A DNA stretch of 62,397 nt, taken from the NCBI GenBank assembly GCA_035688265.1, contig DASSNE010000043.1, positions 1-62,397 on the forward strand. Direction: 5' to 3'. The notes beneath the pieces are model-generated. The model was not told the origin of the DNA and ran no database searches. It worked only from the letters and a program-made list of their open reading frames with translations. This DNA comes from DASSBR01 sp035688265. Lineage in GTDB: Bacteria; Pseudomonadota; Gammaproteobacteria; Natronospirales; DASSBR01. Of this stretch, positions 26,923 to 35,802 are shown in pieces (the first letter of the stretch is position 1; each line of letters begins with the position of its first letter). The position numbers were made by a program, and so were the translations under genes.

Positions 26923-28816
26923 AGTTGATACCTCCGTTTTTTAGATACTCTGCATGAATCTGTTGCTCATGCGTCTTCCAGATTGGCAATGCTGCCACCC
27001 TGGATCCGATACGCACCAGGAAATCTTGGTCTTCCCACTGCGTAATCAGATTTTGAATGCCTGTCTTTCCGCCCAAAGCGGTGAATGACTCTACGTCGTG
27101 CGCGGCAAATTCATCGGCCACCGCCTCGGTGTGCCTTTGCGTGTCGAGGAAGATCATCAGGCTCGCTTCTTCCGGACCGAGGCGCGTGCGAACGGCCGTT
27201 TCGGAGCTGCGCGAGTCGACCAGCTCGACCGAGCCCTCGGCATCCTCGGACATTTCGAGCACCGCACCGCGCCCGGCGGCCTCCTGCCAAACCTTATAGG
27301 CGGCGTGAAGCGGCTTTTTCATGCCGTCGGTCGAGGAAAACTCGGGCAGCAACTCGTACTCGAACCGGTATACCAGTTCGTCGAGCAGCGTGTCGTCGAC
27401 CGGATAAACGTAGCGGTAGCGCCGGTCAGCTCCCAGTACCCGGATCCCGTGCTCTTGCGGCTTCGTAAAGCAGGGGCTGAACCTGTGAACGGCAAAGTCG
27501 CCGACGCCCGTCGGTGGCTGCAGGTGATGCAGTTTTGGAATCAGCGCTGCCATTTCCTCGTACACGGCCGGTTGTTCGCCCGGAAAGCCGGTGATGATGT
27601 TCCAGCCGACGTCGATGCCGTATTGCTTGCCCCATTTCAGCGTCTGAATATTCTGCAGTGCCGAGACACCTTTCTTCATCAGCTTGAGAACGTCGTCATG
27701 CAGGCTTTCGATGCCGGGCTGAATTCTCAGGATGCCGCTTTTCGCCAACTGACCCATTTGCTCGCGCTTCAGATTGGCCTTGATCTCGTAGAAAATCGAC
27801 CAGTCATTGCCTTCCTGTTCGAGCCGCGGCAGCACGTCCTTGAAGAAGTGCATCGGCATGATCAGGTCCACCGAGAAAAACTGGCTGCTGTGGTATTGCT
27901 CATGGTAGGAAGCCAGTTCGTCTACCAGCGTATCGTTATTCCGCTCCCGGTATGTGATGATCTCGTTGAGGCCGCAGAACGTGCACTGGACGTGCGTCCC
28001 GTACCAGCAGCCACGACTGCTCTCGAAAGGAATCCAAACGTCTTTTAATTCCAGGTTTTTTGCAGCTTCGACTCGTTTGAAGTAGTCGCCGAAATCGAGC
28101 GAATTGCGTGGCGCCTGCAGGTTGTGCAGCGGCGGCCGCGGATTCGTGCGAATGTCGTCGCCGTCGCGCCAGCTGATGGCGGGAATCGCGCTCAGATCGG
28201 GCTCGGCCTGCTGCAGGGCTTTCATCAAGTGCGGCAGCGTCACTTCCGCTTCGCCGTGCACGATGATGTCCGCTTCCGGGCAGACTTTTGCCAGGGCACG
28301 CCCCATCGGACCTGCACAGCTTGAACCGCCGAAGATGATCGGCAGATCGGGACGCCATTCCTTGAGCCGCTTCGCCATCAGCATCGAGGCGGCGTTCTGG
28401 TTGATGGTCAGGCTGAAGAATACCGCGTCGTAATTTTGCGCGGTCAACTCCTCGACCCACTTGTCCATCAGGTCGTCGATGATCGGTGGCAGAAAGGTGA
28501 ACAGCGCGTCCTCGACTTCCTTCGAATGGACGCCAAGAAACGGTGTCTTCGCCTGGTCCCGTTCCAGCCCGTCGTCAAAGTACCGAAGGGAAAACAGGCG
28601 CTCGGCTACGAATCCGGAGTCATCGGCCAGCGCGGCATAAAGATCGGCGCCGATACGATCGGTCAGATCGACGTAAAACTCGTGCGCCCGCGTGGTACCG
28701 AAATCAGCAAGCAACTGGCGGACGATGCCGACCTGGATGGATGGCATGGTCGACCAGAACCAGGGCATGGCGACCACGCCGAACGACGCGTCGGCCGGAA
28801 GCGGCTTCAGCTTCAT
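26894..28816 (-). CDS. B12-binding-like radical SAM enzyme, RiPP maturation type (CX7CX2C)
   Basis: 640 residues. The N-terminal part (about 1-240) contains a B12-binding-like Rossmann domain (NYDAVFFSLTINQNAASMLMAKRL, IIFGGSSCAGPMG, ADIIVHGEAEVTLPHLM) without an obvious DxHxxG. The radical SAM core follows with Cys270, Cys278 and Cys281 in RGCWYGTHVQCTFCGLN. This is a CX7CX2C cluster motif instead of CX3CX2C and is typical of the family annotated as RiPP maturation radical SAM protein 1. Later core segments are GILRIQPGIESLHDDVLKLMKKG and IDVGWNIITGFPGE. The C-terminal 120 residues are variable. It overlaps the upstream small gene by 4 bases and the downstream peptide by 29. The chemistry is not predictable from sequence. 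Confidence 0.88.
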   Translation of the reverse strand: MKLKPLPADASFGVVAMPWFWSTMPSIQVGIVRQLLADFGTTRAHEFYVDLTDRIGADLYAALADDSGFVAERLFSLRYFDDGLERDQAKTPFLGVHSKEVEDALFTFLPPIIDDLMDKWVEELTAQNYDAVFFSLTINQNAASMLMAKRLKEWRPDLPIIFGGSSCAGPMGRALAKVCPEADIIVHGEAEVTLPHLMKALQQAEPDLSAIPAISWRDGDDIRTNPRPPLHNLQAPRNSLDFGDYFKRVEAAKNLELKDVWIPFESSRGCWYGTHVQCTFCGLNEIITYRERNNDTLVDELASYHEQYHSSQFFSVDLIMPMHFFKDVLPRLEQEGNDWSIFYEIKANLKREQMGQLAKSGILRIQPGIESLHDDVLKLMKKGVSALQNIQTLKWGKQYGIDVGWNIITGFPGEQPAVYEEMAALIPKLHHLQPPTGVGDFAVHRFSPCFTKPQEHGIRVLGADRRYRYVYPVDDTLLDELVYRFEYELLPEFSSTDGMKKPLHAAYKVWQEAAGRGAVLEMSEDAEGSVELVDSRSSETAVRTRLGPEEASLMIFLDTQRHTEAVADEFAAHDVESFTALGGKTGIQNLITQWEDQDFLVRIGSRVAALPIWKTHEQQIHAEYLKNGGINYERSYAEAC

Positions 28817-29073
28817 TGCGGCTCTCTCATGATGCGTGCCACTTCGCCCAGCGCCTGCGTGCAGATGTCCAGGCGCATCGCCTGGAGTTCCTCGGGCGTG
28901 GCGCTGTCAGCGACCTGTTCGACGGAAGTCGCAATGAGTCGGGCGAGATCGGTATCGTCCGATACGGTTTCAGTGGCGGGAGGTGTAGTTCCGGCGGAAG
29001 CGGTATCGCCGCCGCGAATGCGATCGTCGAGTAGCGTCAAAACGCCTTCATAATATCCGAGCAAGCCGTTCAT
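28813..29073 (-). CDS. Small acidic protein, first gene of the radical SAM operon
   Basis: 86 residues, not recognised as a known family. Helical ends (MNGLLGYYEGVLTLLDDRI and ATPEELQAMRLDICTQALGEVARIM) flank a Thr/Ala/Pro-rich linker (GDTASAGTTPPATETVSDDTD). No signal peptide and a single Cys. The stop overlaps the radical SAM start by 4 bases (ATGA), so the two are made together. It could be a peptide-recognition or adaptor protein, or a second substrate. The helix-linker-helix form fits an adaptor better. Confidence 0.72.
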   Translation of the reverse strand: MNGLLGYYEGVLTLLDDRIRGGDTASAGTTPPATETVSDDTDLARLIATSVEQVADSATPEELQAMRLDICTQALGEVARIMREPQ

Positions 29074-29247
29074 CCCTGATTACCTGCCCTTCTGGTTCTG
29101 ATTCGACACATTGCAGCGATTTTTAGCATATCAAGATGAACGGCGTCAAACCGCTGACAAACGGTCAGCAGGGAAAAGGCAAACCGTCGGGTAGAATTCC
29201 ACCCCCTTCACCTTTTACCCTTGGTCTTTACCCTTCAGCCGAAGCCA

Positions 29248-30504
29248 ATGCGAAGCACCCTCTGGTCATTAAGCGCCCTGTTTCTCGCCGTCCTCGCGCT
29301 GATGCTCGGCAGCGGGCTGCTCGGCTCTTTGATCAGCCTGCGCCTGACGCTCGCGGGCTACGGCGGCGGCATCACCGGCTTGGTGATGTCGGGCTACTAT
29401 GCCGGGCTGGTTTTCGGCTCGTTCATCGCACCGGGCGTCGTGCGCCGGGTGGGGCATATTCGTGCATTCGCCGCGTTCGCCGCGGCCAATACGATTATCG
29501 TGCTGCTGCATTCGCTGTACTTGTCGGCGCTCGCCTGGGGGCTGCTCAGACTGGGCACCGGCATCGCCATGATGGGCCTCTACATGGTGATCGAAAGCTG
29601 GCTCAACGAACGCGCCGAGAGCAGTATTCGCGGCCGGGTCTTTTCGGTCTACATGGCAACCACCTTTCTCGGCCTCGGCACCGGGCAGTTCCTGCTCAGC
29701 GCGGCCGAACACTCCGGCGCCACGCTGTTTCTCGTGGTGGCGATCCTGTTCGCATTCAGCCTGATCCCGGTGACGCTGACGCGCGCGGTGCATCCGCAGC
29801 CGGTCGAAAACGTGCGCATCCGCGTGGGCAAGCTGTTCAAGCGCGCCCCGTTCGGCATCTGGGGCTGTATCGGCGCGGGCCTCGCCAACGGCGCGTTTTA
29901 CGCGCTCGGGCCGGCATTCGCGGTACGCGAGGGGCTCGCGGTGGTGCAGGTCGCCGTCTTCATGGGCGTGACCATCCTCAGCGGTCTGGCGCTGCAGTGG
30001 CCGGTCGGCATGTTGTCGGACCGGTTCGACCGCCAGCGGGTCATTGGCGTGTTGAGCCTGGCCGTCGCGGCGGCAAGCTGGGCCATTCTGACCGTCGGCG
30101 GCAGCTCCATGATCCTGCTGCTGCTGTTCGCCGCCATCTTCGGTGGCCTGACGTTCACGACTTATCCGGTGTCGGTCGCGCATGCCAACGATCACATTGA
30201 TGCGAGCGAACTGGTGCCGGCGAGCGCGGCGCTGATCCTGTCCTACGGCGTCGGCGCGGCGCTCGGGCCGATGGGTTCGGCGGCGGTGTCGGCGGTCACG
30301 GGGCCGGCCGGACTGTTCCTGTTCGTGGCCGTGATTTCGGCGGCGCTCGGCGTGGCGGCGCTGGTGGTGCCGCGGCGCAAGCCGGTCGCACCGGAAGAGC
30401 AGGTGCCCTTCGTCGCGATGCCGCGCACGTCGACCGTCATCGCGCAACTCGATCCGCGCGTCGAGGAAGAGGAATCGCCGGTCGAGCCGATGCAGCCGCA
30501 GTAG
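29248..30504 (+). CDS. MFS transporter, YcaD-like
   Basis: 418-residue inner-membrane protein with 12 predicted hydrophobic segments. The segment VMSGYYAGLVFGSFIAPGVVRRVGHIRAFAA carries the loop 2-3 signature of the family, and GMLSDRFDRQRVI the matching loop 8-9 signature. ATG 29248 is chosen over the in-frame TTG 29221. It is divergent from the RiPP-type operon across a 174-base gap, so a shared promoter region and an export role for the peptide are possible but unproven. Substrate unknown. Confidence 0.88.
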   Translation: MRSTLWSLSALFLAVLALMLGSGLLGSLISLRLTLAGYGGGITGLVMSGYYAGLVFGSFIAPGVVRRVGHIRAFAAFAAANTIIVLLHSLYLSALAWGLLRLGTGIAMMGLYMVIESWLNERAESSIRGRVFSVYMATTFLGLGTGQFLLSAAEHSGATLFLVVAILFAFSLIPVTLTRAVHPQPVENVRIRVGKLFKRAPFGIWGCIGAGLANGAFYALGPAFAVREGLAVVQVAVFMGVTILSGLALQWPVGMLSDRFDRQRVIGVLSLAVAAASWAILTVGGSSMILLLLFAAIFGGLTFTTYPVSVAHANDHIDASELVPASAALILSYGVGAALGPMGSAAVSAVTGPAGLFLFVAVISAALGVAALVVPRRKPVAPEEQVPFVAMPRTSTVIAQLDPRVEEEESPVEPMQPQ

Positions 30505-30525
30505 CAGGTTGGCGGGACATGCCCG

Positions 30526-31731
30526 CTAGGTCATCGCTGCCCACACGACGGTCCCCGCCAGTGCGAGCGAGAGGCAGAAGCCGTAGCACAAGGCGAGCAC
30601 CAACCACTTGAAGAAGGTCTTGGTCCAGCCTTGCGCATAGACTTTGCGCATCGCGAGGATCAGGTACAGCGTCAGGTAAATCCACAGCACCAGCCCGGCA
30701 TTGCCGGTCACGGCGGCGATGCCGAATCGATCGGCGAGTGCGTAGGCGACCAGGAATATGAACGCCGCCAGGAAAACCACGGCGTGGTAGTGCAGGCTGA
30801 AGATCAGATGTTCGACGTAGTAGCGCTTGCGGCGGATGTAGAGCAGCTTCAGAAAGAACGCAAACAGCGGCAGCAGCAGGAACATCATCGTCGGCAGCTT
30901 GCTGATCATTGTCGAGACGAATTGATGCGGGTTCTTTTTGATCGACATGCCCTGTTGCACCAGGCTCTGTACCCACTTGGGCTGCTTCGCTATATCCGCA
31001 CGGTCTTTCGCCGACAGTTGTACCTTCGGTGCGGCCCGATCCGGCACGTGCACGTTGAGCCATTCCGGCTGCAGCCACGCAATCGACAGCAGAAAGAAAA
31101 ACGCGACGCTGATGAACAGGTACAGCTTGAGCGGCGGGATGTAGCGCGCCCGCCGTCCCGCCAGATATTCCTTCGTCAGCACGCCCGGCCGCGTAATCAG
31201 TGGCGGCAGGCTGCGGGCGAGGCGGGAATCCAGGTTAAGGAACTCGCCGAAGAAGTCGGCCATCAGTTCGTGGATCGAGGTGACGCGGTGATACGAATCC
31301 TGCCCGCAGACGGGGCAGTAGCGGCCGCGCAAGGGCGTTTCGCAATTGCCGCAGAACTGGATGGCGGTACCGGGCGACGGGTCGTCGCCTGCCGGTTCGA
31401 GGATACGGCGCGCGGCGCTGAAGCGGTCGCCGAAGCGCTCGATCCCGGCGGCCCGCATCTCCGCCGCATAGTCGGCAAAGTAGCGCTCAAGCGCGGCGCG
31501 GCTCTCAACGCGGTAGCGGGCCACGCGCATCACGTGCACCTCGTCGGGCGGGTCGGCGCGTTCGATGTCGGCGTCGAGAAAGCCCGGCAGATGCACCATG
31601 TCTTCGACATGCCGGGCGAGCCACGTGTCGAAGTCGGCCGCGATCGCGGCGTCCGCCGTCAGGGTGACTTCATAGATGACCGGCGCTATCGCTGCCACCG
31701 AACCGCTGGTCGCGCCCGCCACTGCTGCCAT
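30526..31731 (-). CDS. DUF4286-like / DUF3667 fusion membrane protein
   Basis: 401 residues from ATG 31731. Residues about 15-110 (VIYEVTLTADAAIAADFDTWLARHVEDMVHLPGFLDADIER) match the ferredoxin-like DUF4286 fold. Residues about 125-401 are DUF3667: a zinc ribbon (FCGNCETPLRGRYCPVCGQ), the segment HELMADFFGEFLNLDSRLARSLPPLITRPGVLTKEYLAGRRARYIPPLKLYLFIS, and about four membrane segments. The gene starts 5 bases after the fadE stop, so it is probably co-transcribed with fadE. Both domains are of unknown function. Confidence 0.86.
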   Translation of the reverse strand: MAAVAGATSGSVAAIAPVIYEVTLTADAAIAADFDTWLARHVEDMVHLPGFLDADIERADPPDEVHVMRVARYRVESRAALERYFADYAAEMRAAGIERFGDRFSAARRILEPAGDDPSPGTAIQFCGNCETPLRGRYCPVCGQDSYHRVTSIHELMADFFGEFLNLDSRLARSLPPLITRPGVLTKEYLAGRRARYIPPLKLYLFISVAFFFLLSIAWLQPEWLNVHVPDRAAPKVQLSAKDRADIAKQPKWVQSLVQQGMSIKKNPHQFVSTMISKLPTMMFLLLPLFAFFLKLLYIRRKRYYVEHLIFSLHYHAVVFLAAFIFLVAYALADRFGIAAVTGNAGLVLWIYLTLYLILAMRKVYAQGWTKTFFKWLVLALCYGFCLSLALAGTVVWAAMT

Positions 31732-31736
31732 TGGAG

Positions 31737-34259
31737 TCAGTCGCCGTCGCCTTCGGAAACGTCGGAATCGGCCCGCGCCGCCACGGCTTTCGGATGCATA
31801 CGCTTCACGACCGGATTCCGGCCAATCTCGTCCGGTGCGAAATCGTCGACTGCGATGATCTCCGCGGTCAGCTCTTCCAGCCGTCTGAGCAGCGCGGCCT
31901 CGTCGGCATTGACCACGCCGGCCGATTGCGCCTGATCGAGCGGCACGCGGCCGTCGCCGCGGGCGAGTTTTCCGTCGCGCACCGCTTCGTGCAGCCGCTT
32001 CTCCAGCGGTTCGGCCTGCACCGCGAGCGTCAGCGCTTCGTTCATTATCCCGACCGGGCCCTTGCGATCGCCGTCGTAGACGCCGTCGGTCAACCGGTCC
32101 CGTGCCGGGCCGGGATGCGTAATTAATTGGGCAACGTCGGCGGTGAGGGCGTCGCTCGGCGCGGAGAATGTGCGGCCGGTCGGAAAGATCAGTACCCTGA
32201 GCAGCAGCGCGGCCCATCTGTTGGGGAAGTTGCGCAACAGGCTGTGAATCTGCTCCTGCAGCTTATATAAAGCGTCGCGACAGGCCCATTCGACCAGCGG
32301 CAGATCCTCGCGCTGGCGGCCCTGGTCCTCGTAGCGCTTGAGCACTGCCGAGGCAATGTAGAGATAGCTCAGCGCGTCGCCGAGTCGCCCGGAGATTTTC
32401 TCGCGCTTCTTCAGGCCGCCGCCGAGCATTGACATGGTCACGTCGGCGGCCAGCGCAAAGGCGGCACTGTAGCGATTGAGCTGCTGATAATAGCGCCGCG
32501 TGCCGGCATCGCCCGGCGTGCCGGTAAAGCGGGCGTGCGTAATACCCATCCACAGCGCGCGCGCGGCATTGCTGAGCGTGAAGCCGGCGTGGTCGGTAAA
32601 GGCTTCGTCGAAGCGCTCGATGCCGCGCTCGCGGTCGTCGTCCGCCACCGCCTCCATCTCCTTGAGCACGTAAGGGTGGCTCCGAATCGCGCCCTGGCCG
32701 AAGATGATCATGCTGCGCGTCAGGATGTTGGCGCCTTCAACGGTAATCGCGATCGGCACCGCTTCATAGGGCCGGGCGAGGTAGTTGCGCGGCCCTAGCT
32801 GAATGCCCTTGCCGCCATGCACGTCCATCGCGTCGTTGACGACCTGGCGGCCCATCTCGGTGACGTGATACTTGGAGATCGCGGATGGGACTGCCGGCGT
32901 TTCGCCCAGATCGTTGCCGCCCGCGGTCATCAGCCGCACCGATTCCATCGCGTACAACGTGCCGCCCATGCGGCCGAGCACTTCCTCGACGCCGCCGAAC
33001 TTGGCGATCGGCAGCCGGAACTGCTTGCGGATGCGGGCGTATGCTCCGCTCGTAAAGACGGCAAGCTTGGCACTGCCGGTGGCACTCGACGGCAGCGAAA
33101 TGGAGCGGCCGGCGGCCAGGCATTCGGTGAGCATGCGCCAGCCGTGGCCCGCCATCTTCGGCCCGCCGATGATGGCATCTAGCGGCACGAACACGTCGCG
33201 GCCCTCGGTCGGGCCGTTCTGGAACGGAATGTTAAGCGGGAAATGCCGCCGGCCGATGGTGACGCCGGGCAGGTCGGGTAAAATCAGCGCGCAGGTGATG
33301 CCGTAGGCGTCCTTGTCGCCGATCAGGTGGTCCGGGTCGTAGAGCTTGAACGCGAGACCGAGGATGGTCGCGATCGGCGCCAGCGTGATGTAGCGCTTGT
33401 TCCAGTTGAGCCGCATGCCGAGCACTTCTTCGCCCTGCCATTCGCCGCGGCAGACGATGCCGGTGTCCTCGATCGCACCGGCGTCGGAGCCGGCGCTCGG
33501 CGCGGTGAGCGCAAAGCACGGCACCGCTTCGCCCCTTGCCAGCGCCGGCAGGTAATGATCCTTCTGTTCCTCGGTGCCGTAGCGCAGCAGCAATTCCGCC
33601 GGCCCCAGCGAATTGGGTACGGACACGATCGACGCCGCGGTCGGGCTGCGGGTGGCAATTTTGGTCAGCACCTGCGAGACGGCGACGGCGGAGAAATCGA
33701 GTCCGCCGTAGTCCTTCGCGATGATCATCGAAAAGAACCCGCGCTCCTTGAGAAATGTCCACACTTCCGGCGGCAGGTCGCCCAGTTCGTGCGTGATCTG
33801 CCACTCGTCGAGCATCGCACACAGATCTTCGGTCGGCCCGTCGAGAAACGCCTGTTCCTCGGCGCTCACCGCCGGCGCCGGCATCGACAGCAGCCGGTCC
33901 CAGTCCGGCCGGCCGCTGAACAGCTCGCCGTCCCACCAGACGCTGCCGGATTCCAGCGCCGCGCGCTCGGTATCCGACATCTCCGGCATGACCTTGCGGA
34001 ACAGGTCGAACAGCGGCTCGGTCAGCCAGCGACGGCGCAACTCTTCGAGGTTGAGCAGCGCGGCCGCACAGATCAGCAGCGCCCACCAGAAGAGCTTCAG
34101 CCAGCCCGAATCGCCGACAAATGTATAGGCGATCACGACTGCTGCCGCCCAGGCTGTCGCGGTGACCAGGCTGGCGCGCCGATAGGCGAGGATGATCGCG
34201 CCGCCGACAACGATGATGGCCCAGAAAATAGCCGCCACGGCTTTCTCCGATAAATTCAA
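31737..34259 (-). CDS. fadE: Acyl-CoA dehydrogenase FadE
   Basis: First oxidation step of fatty-acid beta-oxidation, at the inner membrane. 840 residues, close to the 814 of E. coli FadE. N-terminal hydrophobic segments (VAAIFWAIIVVGGAIILAY, ATAWAAAVVIAYTFV, LFWWALLICAAALLN) are followed by the dehydrogenase core (about 100-600) with GFFSMIIAKDYGGLDFSA, CFALTAPSAGSDAGAIED, WNKRYITLAPIATI and MDVHGGKGIQLGPRNYLARPYEAVPIAITVEGANILTRSMIIFGQG. The DUF1974-type C-terminal region follows. The charged tail (KRMHPKAVAARADSDVSEGDGD) is specific to this protein. Confidence 0.95.
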   Translation of the reverse strand: MNLSEKAVAAIFWAIIVVGGAIILAYRRASLVTATAWAAAVVIAYTFVGDSGWLKLFWWALLICAAALLNLEELRRRWLTEPLFDLFRKVMPEMSDTERAALESGSVWWDGELFSGRPDWDRLLSMPAPAVSAEEQAFLDGPTEDLCAMLDEWQITHELGDLPPEVWTFLKERGFFSMIIAKDYGGLDFSAVAVSQVLTKIATRSPTAASIVSVPNSLGPAELLLRYGTEEQKDHYLPALARGEAVPCFALTAPSAGSDAGAIEDTGIVCRGEWQGEEVLGMRLNWNKRYITLAPIATILGLAFKLYDPDHLIGDKDAYGITCALILPDLPGVTIGRRHFPLNIPFQNGPTEGRDVFVPLDAIIGGPKMAGHGWRMLTECLAAGRSISLPSSATGSAKLAVFTSGAYARIRKQFRLPIAKFGGVEEVLGRMGGTLYAMESVRLMTAGGNDLGETPAVPSAISKYHVTEMGRQVVNDAMDVHGGKGIQLGPRNYLARPYEAVPIAITVEGANILTRSMIIFGQGAIRSHPYVLKEMEAVADDDRERGIERFDEAFTDHAGFTLSNAARALWMGITHARFTGTPGDAGTRRYYQQLNRYSAAFALAADVTMSMLGGGLKKREKISGRLGDALSYLYIASAVLKRYEDQGRQREDLPLVEWACRDALYKLQEQIHSLLRNFPNRWAALLLRVLIFPTGRTFSAPSDALTADVAQLITHPGPARDRLTDGVYDGDRKGPVGIMNEALTLAVQAEPLEKRLHEAVRDGKLARGDGRVPLDQAQSAGVVNADEAALLRRLEELTAEIIAVDDFAPDEIGRNPVVKRMHPKAVAARADSDVSEGDGD

Positions 34260-34363
34260 TTCCTCAGCGGACTATAGCAGGGAAGCGCGGCTCATTCCGA
34301 GCCTCGGCCGCCACGATCCCGGCAGCAGCGGCCGCGAACAGCAGCAGATAGAATGGATCGATC

Positions 34364-35284
34364 ATGAACGAATCCGCTCCCGAAGAAGCGCCCAATGTAT
34401 CGGTGTGTATTCCGGCGTTGAACGAAGCGGCCTGTCTGCCGCGGCTGCTGGCGCAACTGGGCGCACAGCGCGACGTGACGCTCGACATCATCGTCGCCGA
34501 CGGCGGCTCCACCGATAAGTCATTACAATCGTTGCCGCAGGGCGTGCGGGCTGTCGCCGGCGCGAATGGTCGCGGTGCGCAGATGAACGCGGCAGCGCGC
34601 ATGGGTCGCGGCGACTGGCTGTTGTTTCTGCACGCCGACACACAGATATATGAACCGCAACTGTTGGCCGACGCTGTCGGTACACTGGCCGCAGCGCACA
34701 CGCAGGCGGGACATGGCAGTATTGCCGGGCATTTCCCGCTGCGCTTCGAGCGCACGCAGGATCGGCACGGACTGCTGTTTCGCTACATGGAAACCAAGAC
34801 CAGGCTCAACCGCCCCGATACGATCAACGGCGATCAGGGCATGCTGCTGTCGCGCCGCTTCTTCGACTCACTGGGCGGCTTCGATGACAGCAGGATGTTT
34901 CTGGAAGATCAGGATTTCGCCGCGCGCGTATTCGCGAAAGGGCAATGGATTACGCTGCCGGGCCGGCTGGCGACGTCGGCGCGGCGGTTCGAGACGCTCG
35001 GGCCGTGGCGCGTGTATGGGTTCATGGCGCTTATCATGGCGGCATGGAAATCGGAAAACGAAGCTTTCCTGAAGCAGGTCCCGGAACTTTATGCGCGGCC
35101 GCGTGCCGACGGCCGTCTCGATCTGCGTGCCGCGGCGCGAAGCTGGCTGGCATCGTGGCGGGCACAGGCTTGGCCCGTGCGTCGGCGCTGGGGCCTGTCG
35201 CTCGCGCGTTACGCCGGCCGGAACCTGTGGCAGGTGATGTTGTTCATTGAAACCGTCTTTAACACCCGCAGCCGCGCGCCATGA
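34364..35284 (+). CDS. Family 2 glycosyltransferase, TIGR04283-like
   Basis: 306 residues. GT-A fold opening VSVCIPALNEAACLPRLL, nucleotide-sugar motif DGGSTD at 46-51, ANGRGAQMNAAARMGRGDWLLFLHADT with the metal-binding acid, and acceptor-side NGDQGMLLSRRFFDSLGGFDDSRMFLEDQDFAAR. This pattern fits the TIGR04283 group, annotated as arsenosugar or rSAM/selenodomain-associated transferases. No companion genes of that pathway are present here. It overlaps the glycosylase gene by 4 bases. Confidence 0.87.
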   Translation: MNESAPEEAPNVSVCIPALNEAACLPRLLAQLGAQRDVTLDIIVADGGSTDKSLQSLPQGVRAVAGANGRGAQMNAAARMGRGDWLLFLHADTQIYEPQLLADAVGTLAAAHTQAGHGSIAGHFPLRFERTQDRHGLLFRYMETKTRLNRPDTINGDQGMLLSRRFFDSLGGFDDSRMFLEDQDFAARVFAKGQWITLPGRLATSARRFETLGPWRVYGFMALIMAAWKSENEAFLKQVPELYARPRADGRLDLRAAARSWLASWRAQAWPVRRRWGLSLARYAGRNLWQVMLFIETVFNTRSRAP

Positions 35285-35802
35285 TCGTCGAAAGTTTCGA
35301 CTGTTCGGCCAACACTCGCGCCCGCGTGCTGATTCTGGGTTCGATGCCGGGCGTCGAATCGCTGCGCCGGCAACAGTACTACGCCCACCCGCGCAACGTC
35401 TTTTGGCCGATCATGGATACCTTGTTCGGCGCCGGCCGCGAACTTCCGTACAGCCGGCGCCTGGCCAGGCTGCGCCGCCTCCGCATCGCGCTCTGGGACG
35501 TCGCCGGTCGCTGCTTCCGCCCCGGCAGCCTGGACGCCAGCATCGCGCGCGAGTCGGTCGTCGCGAACAACTTCGCCGGCTTGTTCGCTTACTGCCCACG
35601 CATTCATTCGGTATTCTTTAACGGCAAGACCGCCGCGGCGCTCTACGAGCGGATGGTGCTGCCGGATTTGCCGCAGCGCCTGCAAGCGCTTCATTATCAG
35701 ACGCTGCCGTCGACCAGCCCGGCGAATGCGGCGCTGACGCGCGAGCAGAAGCTGGAACAGTGGCGGGTGGTGAAGTCCGCCCTCTCTTCTGTCCCTTCTT
35801 AG
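35281..35802 (+). CDS. DNA-deoxyinosine glycosylase (UDG superfamily)
   Basis: 173 residues. Removes hypoxanthine (deaminated adenine) from DNA in base-excision repair, as known for this branch of the uracil-DNA glycosylase superfamily. Family segments are RVLILGSMPGVESLRRQQYYAHPRNVFWPIM (water-activating loop), IALWDVAGRC, SVFFNGKTAA and the DNA-binding LPSTSPANA. Coupled to the glycosyltransferase by ATGA overlap, although the two functions have no obvious link. The stop codon abuts a degenerate repeat remnant. Confidence 0.9.
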   Translation: MIVESFDCSANTRARVLILGSMPGVESLRRQQYYAHPRNVFWPIMDTLFGAGRELPYSRRLARLRRLRIALWDVAGRCFRPGSLDASIARESVVANNFAGLFAYCPRIHSVFFNGKTAAALYERMVLPDLPQRLQALHYQTLPSTSPANAALTREQKLEQWRVVKSALSSVPS

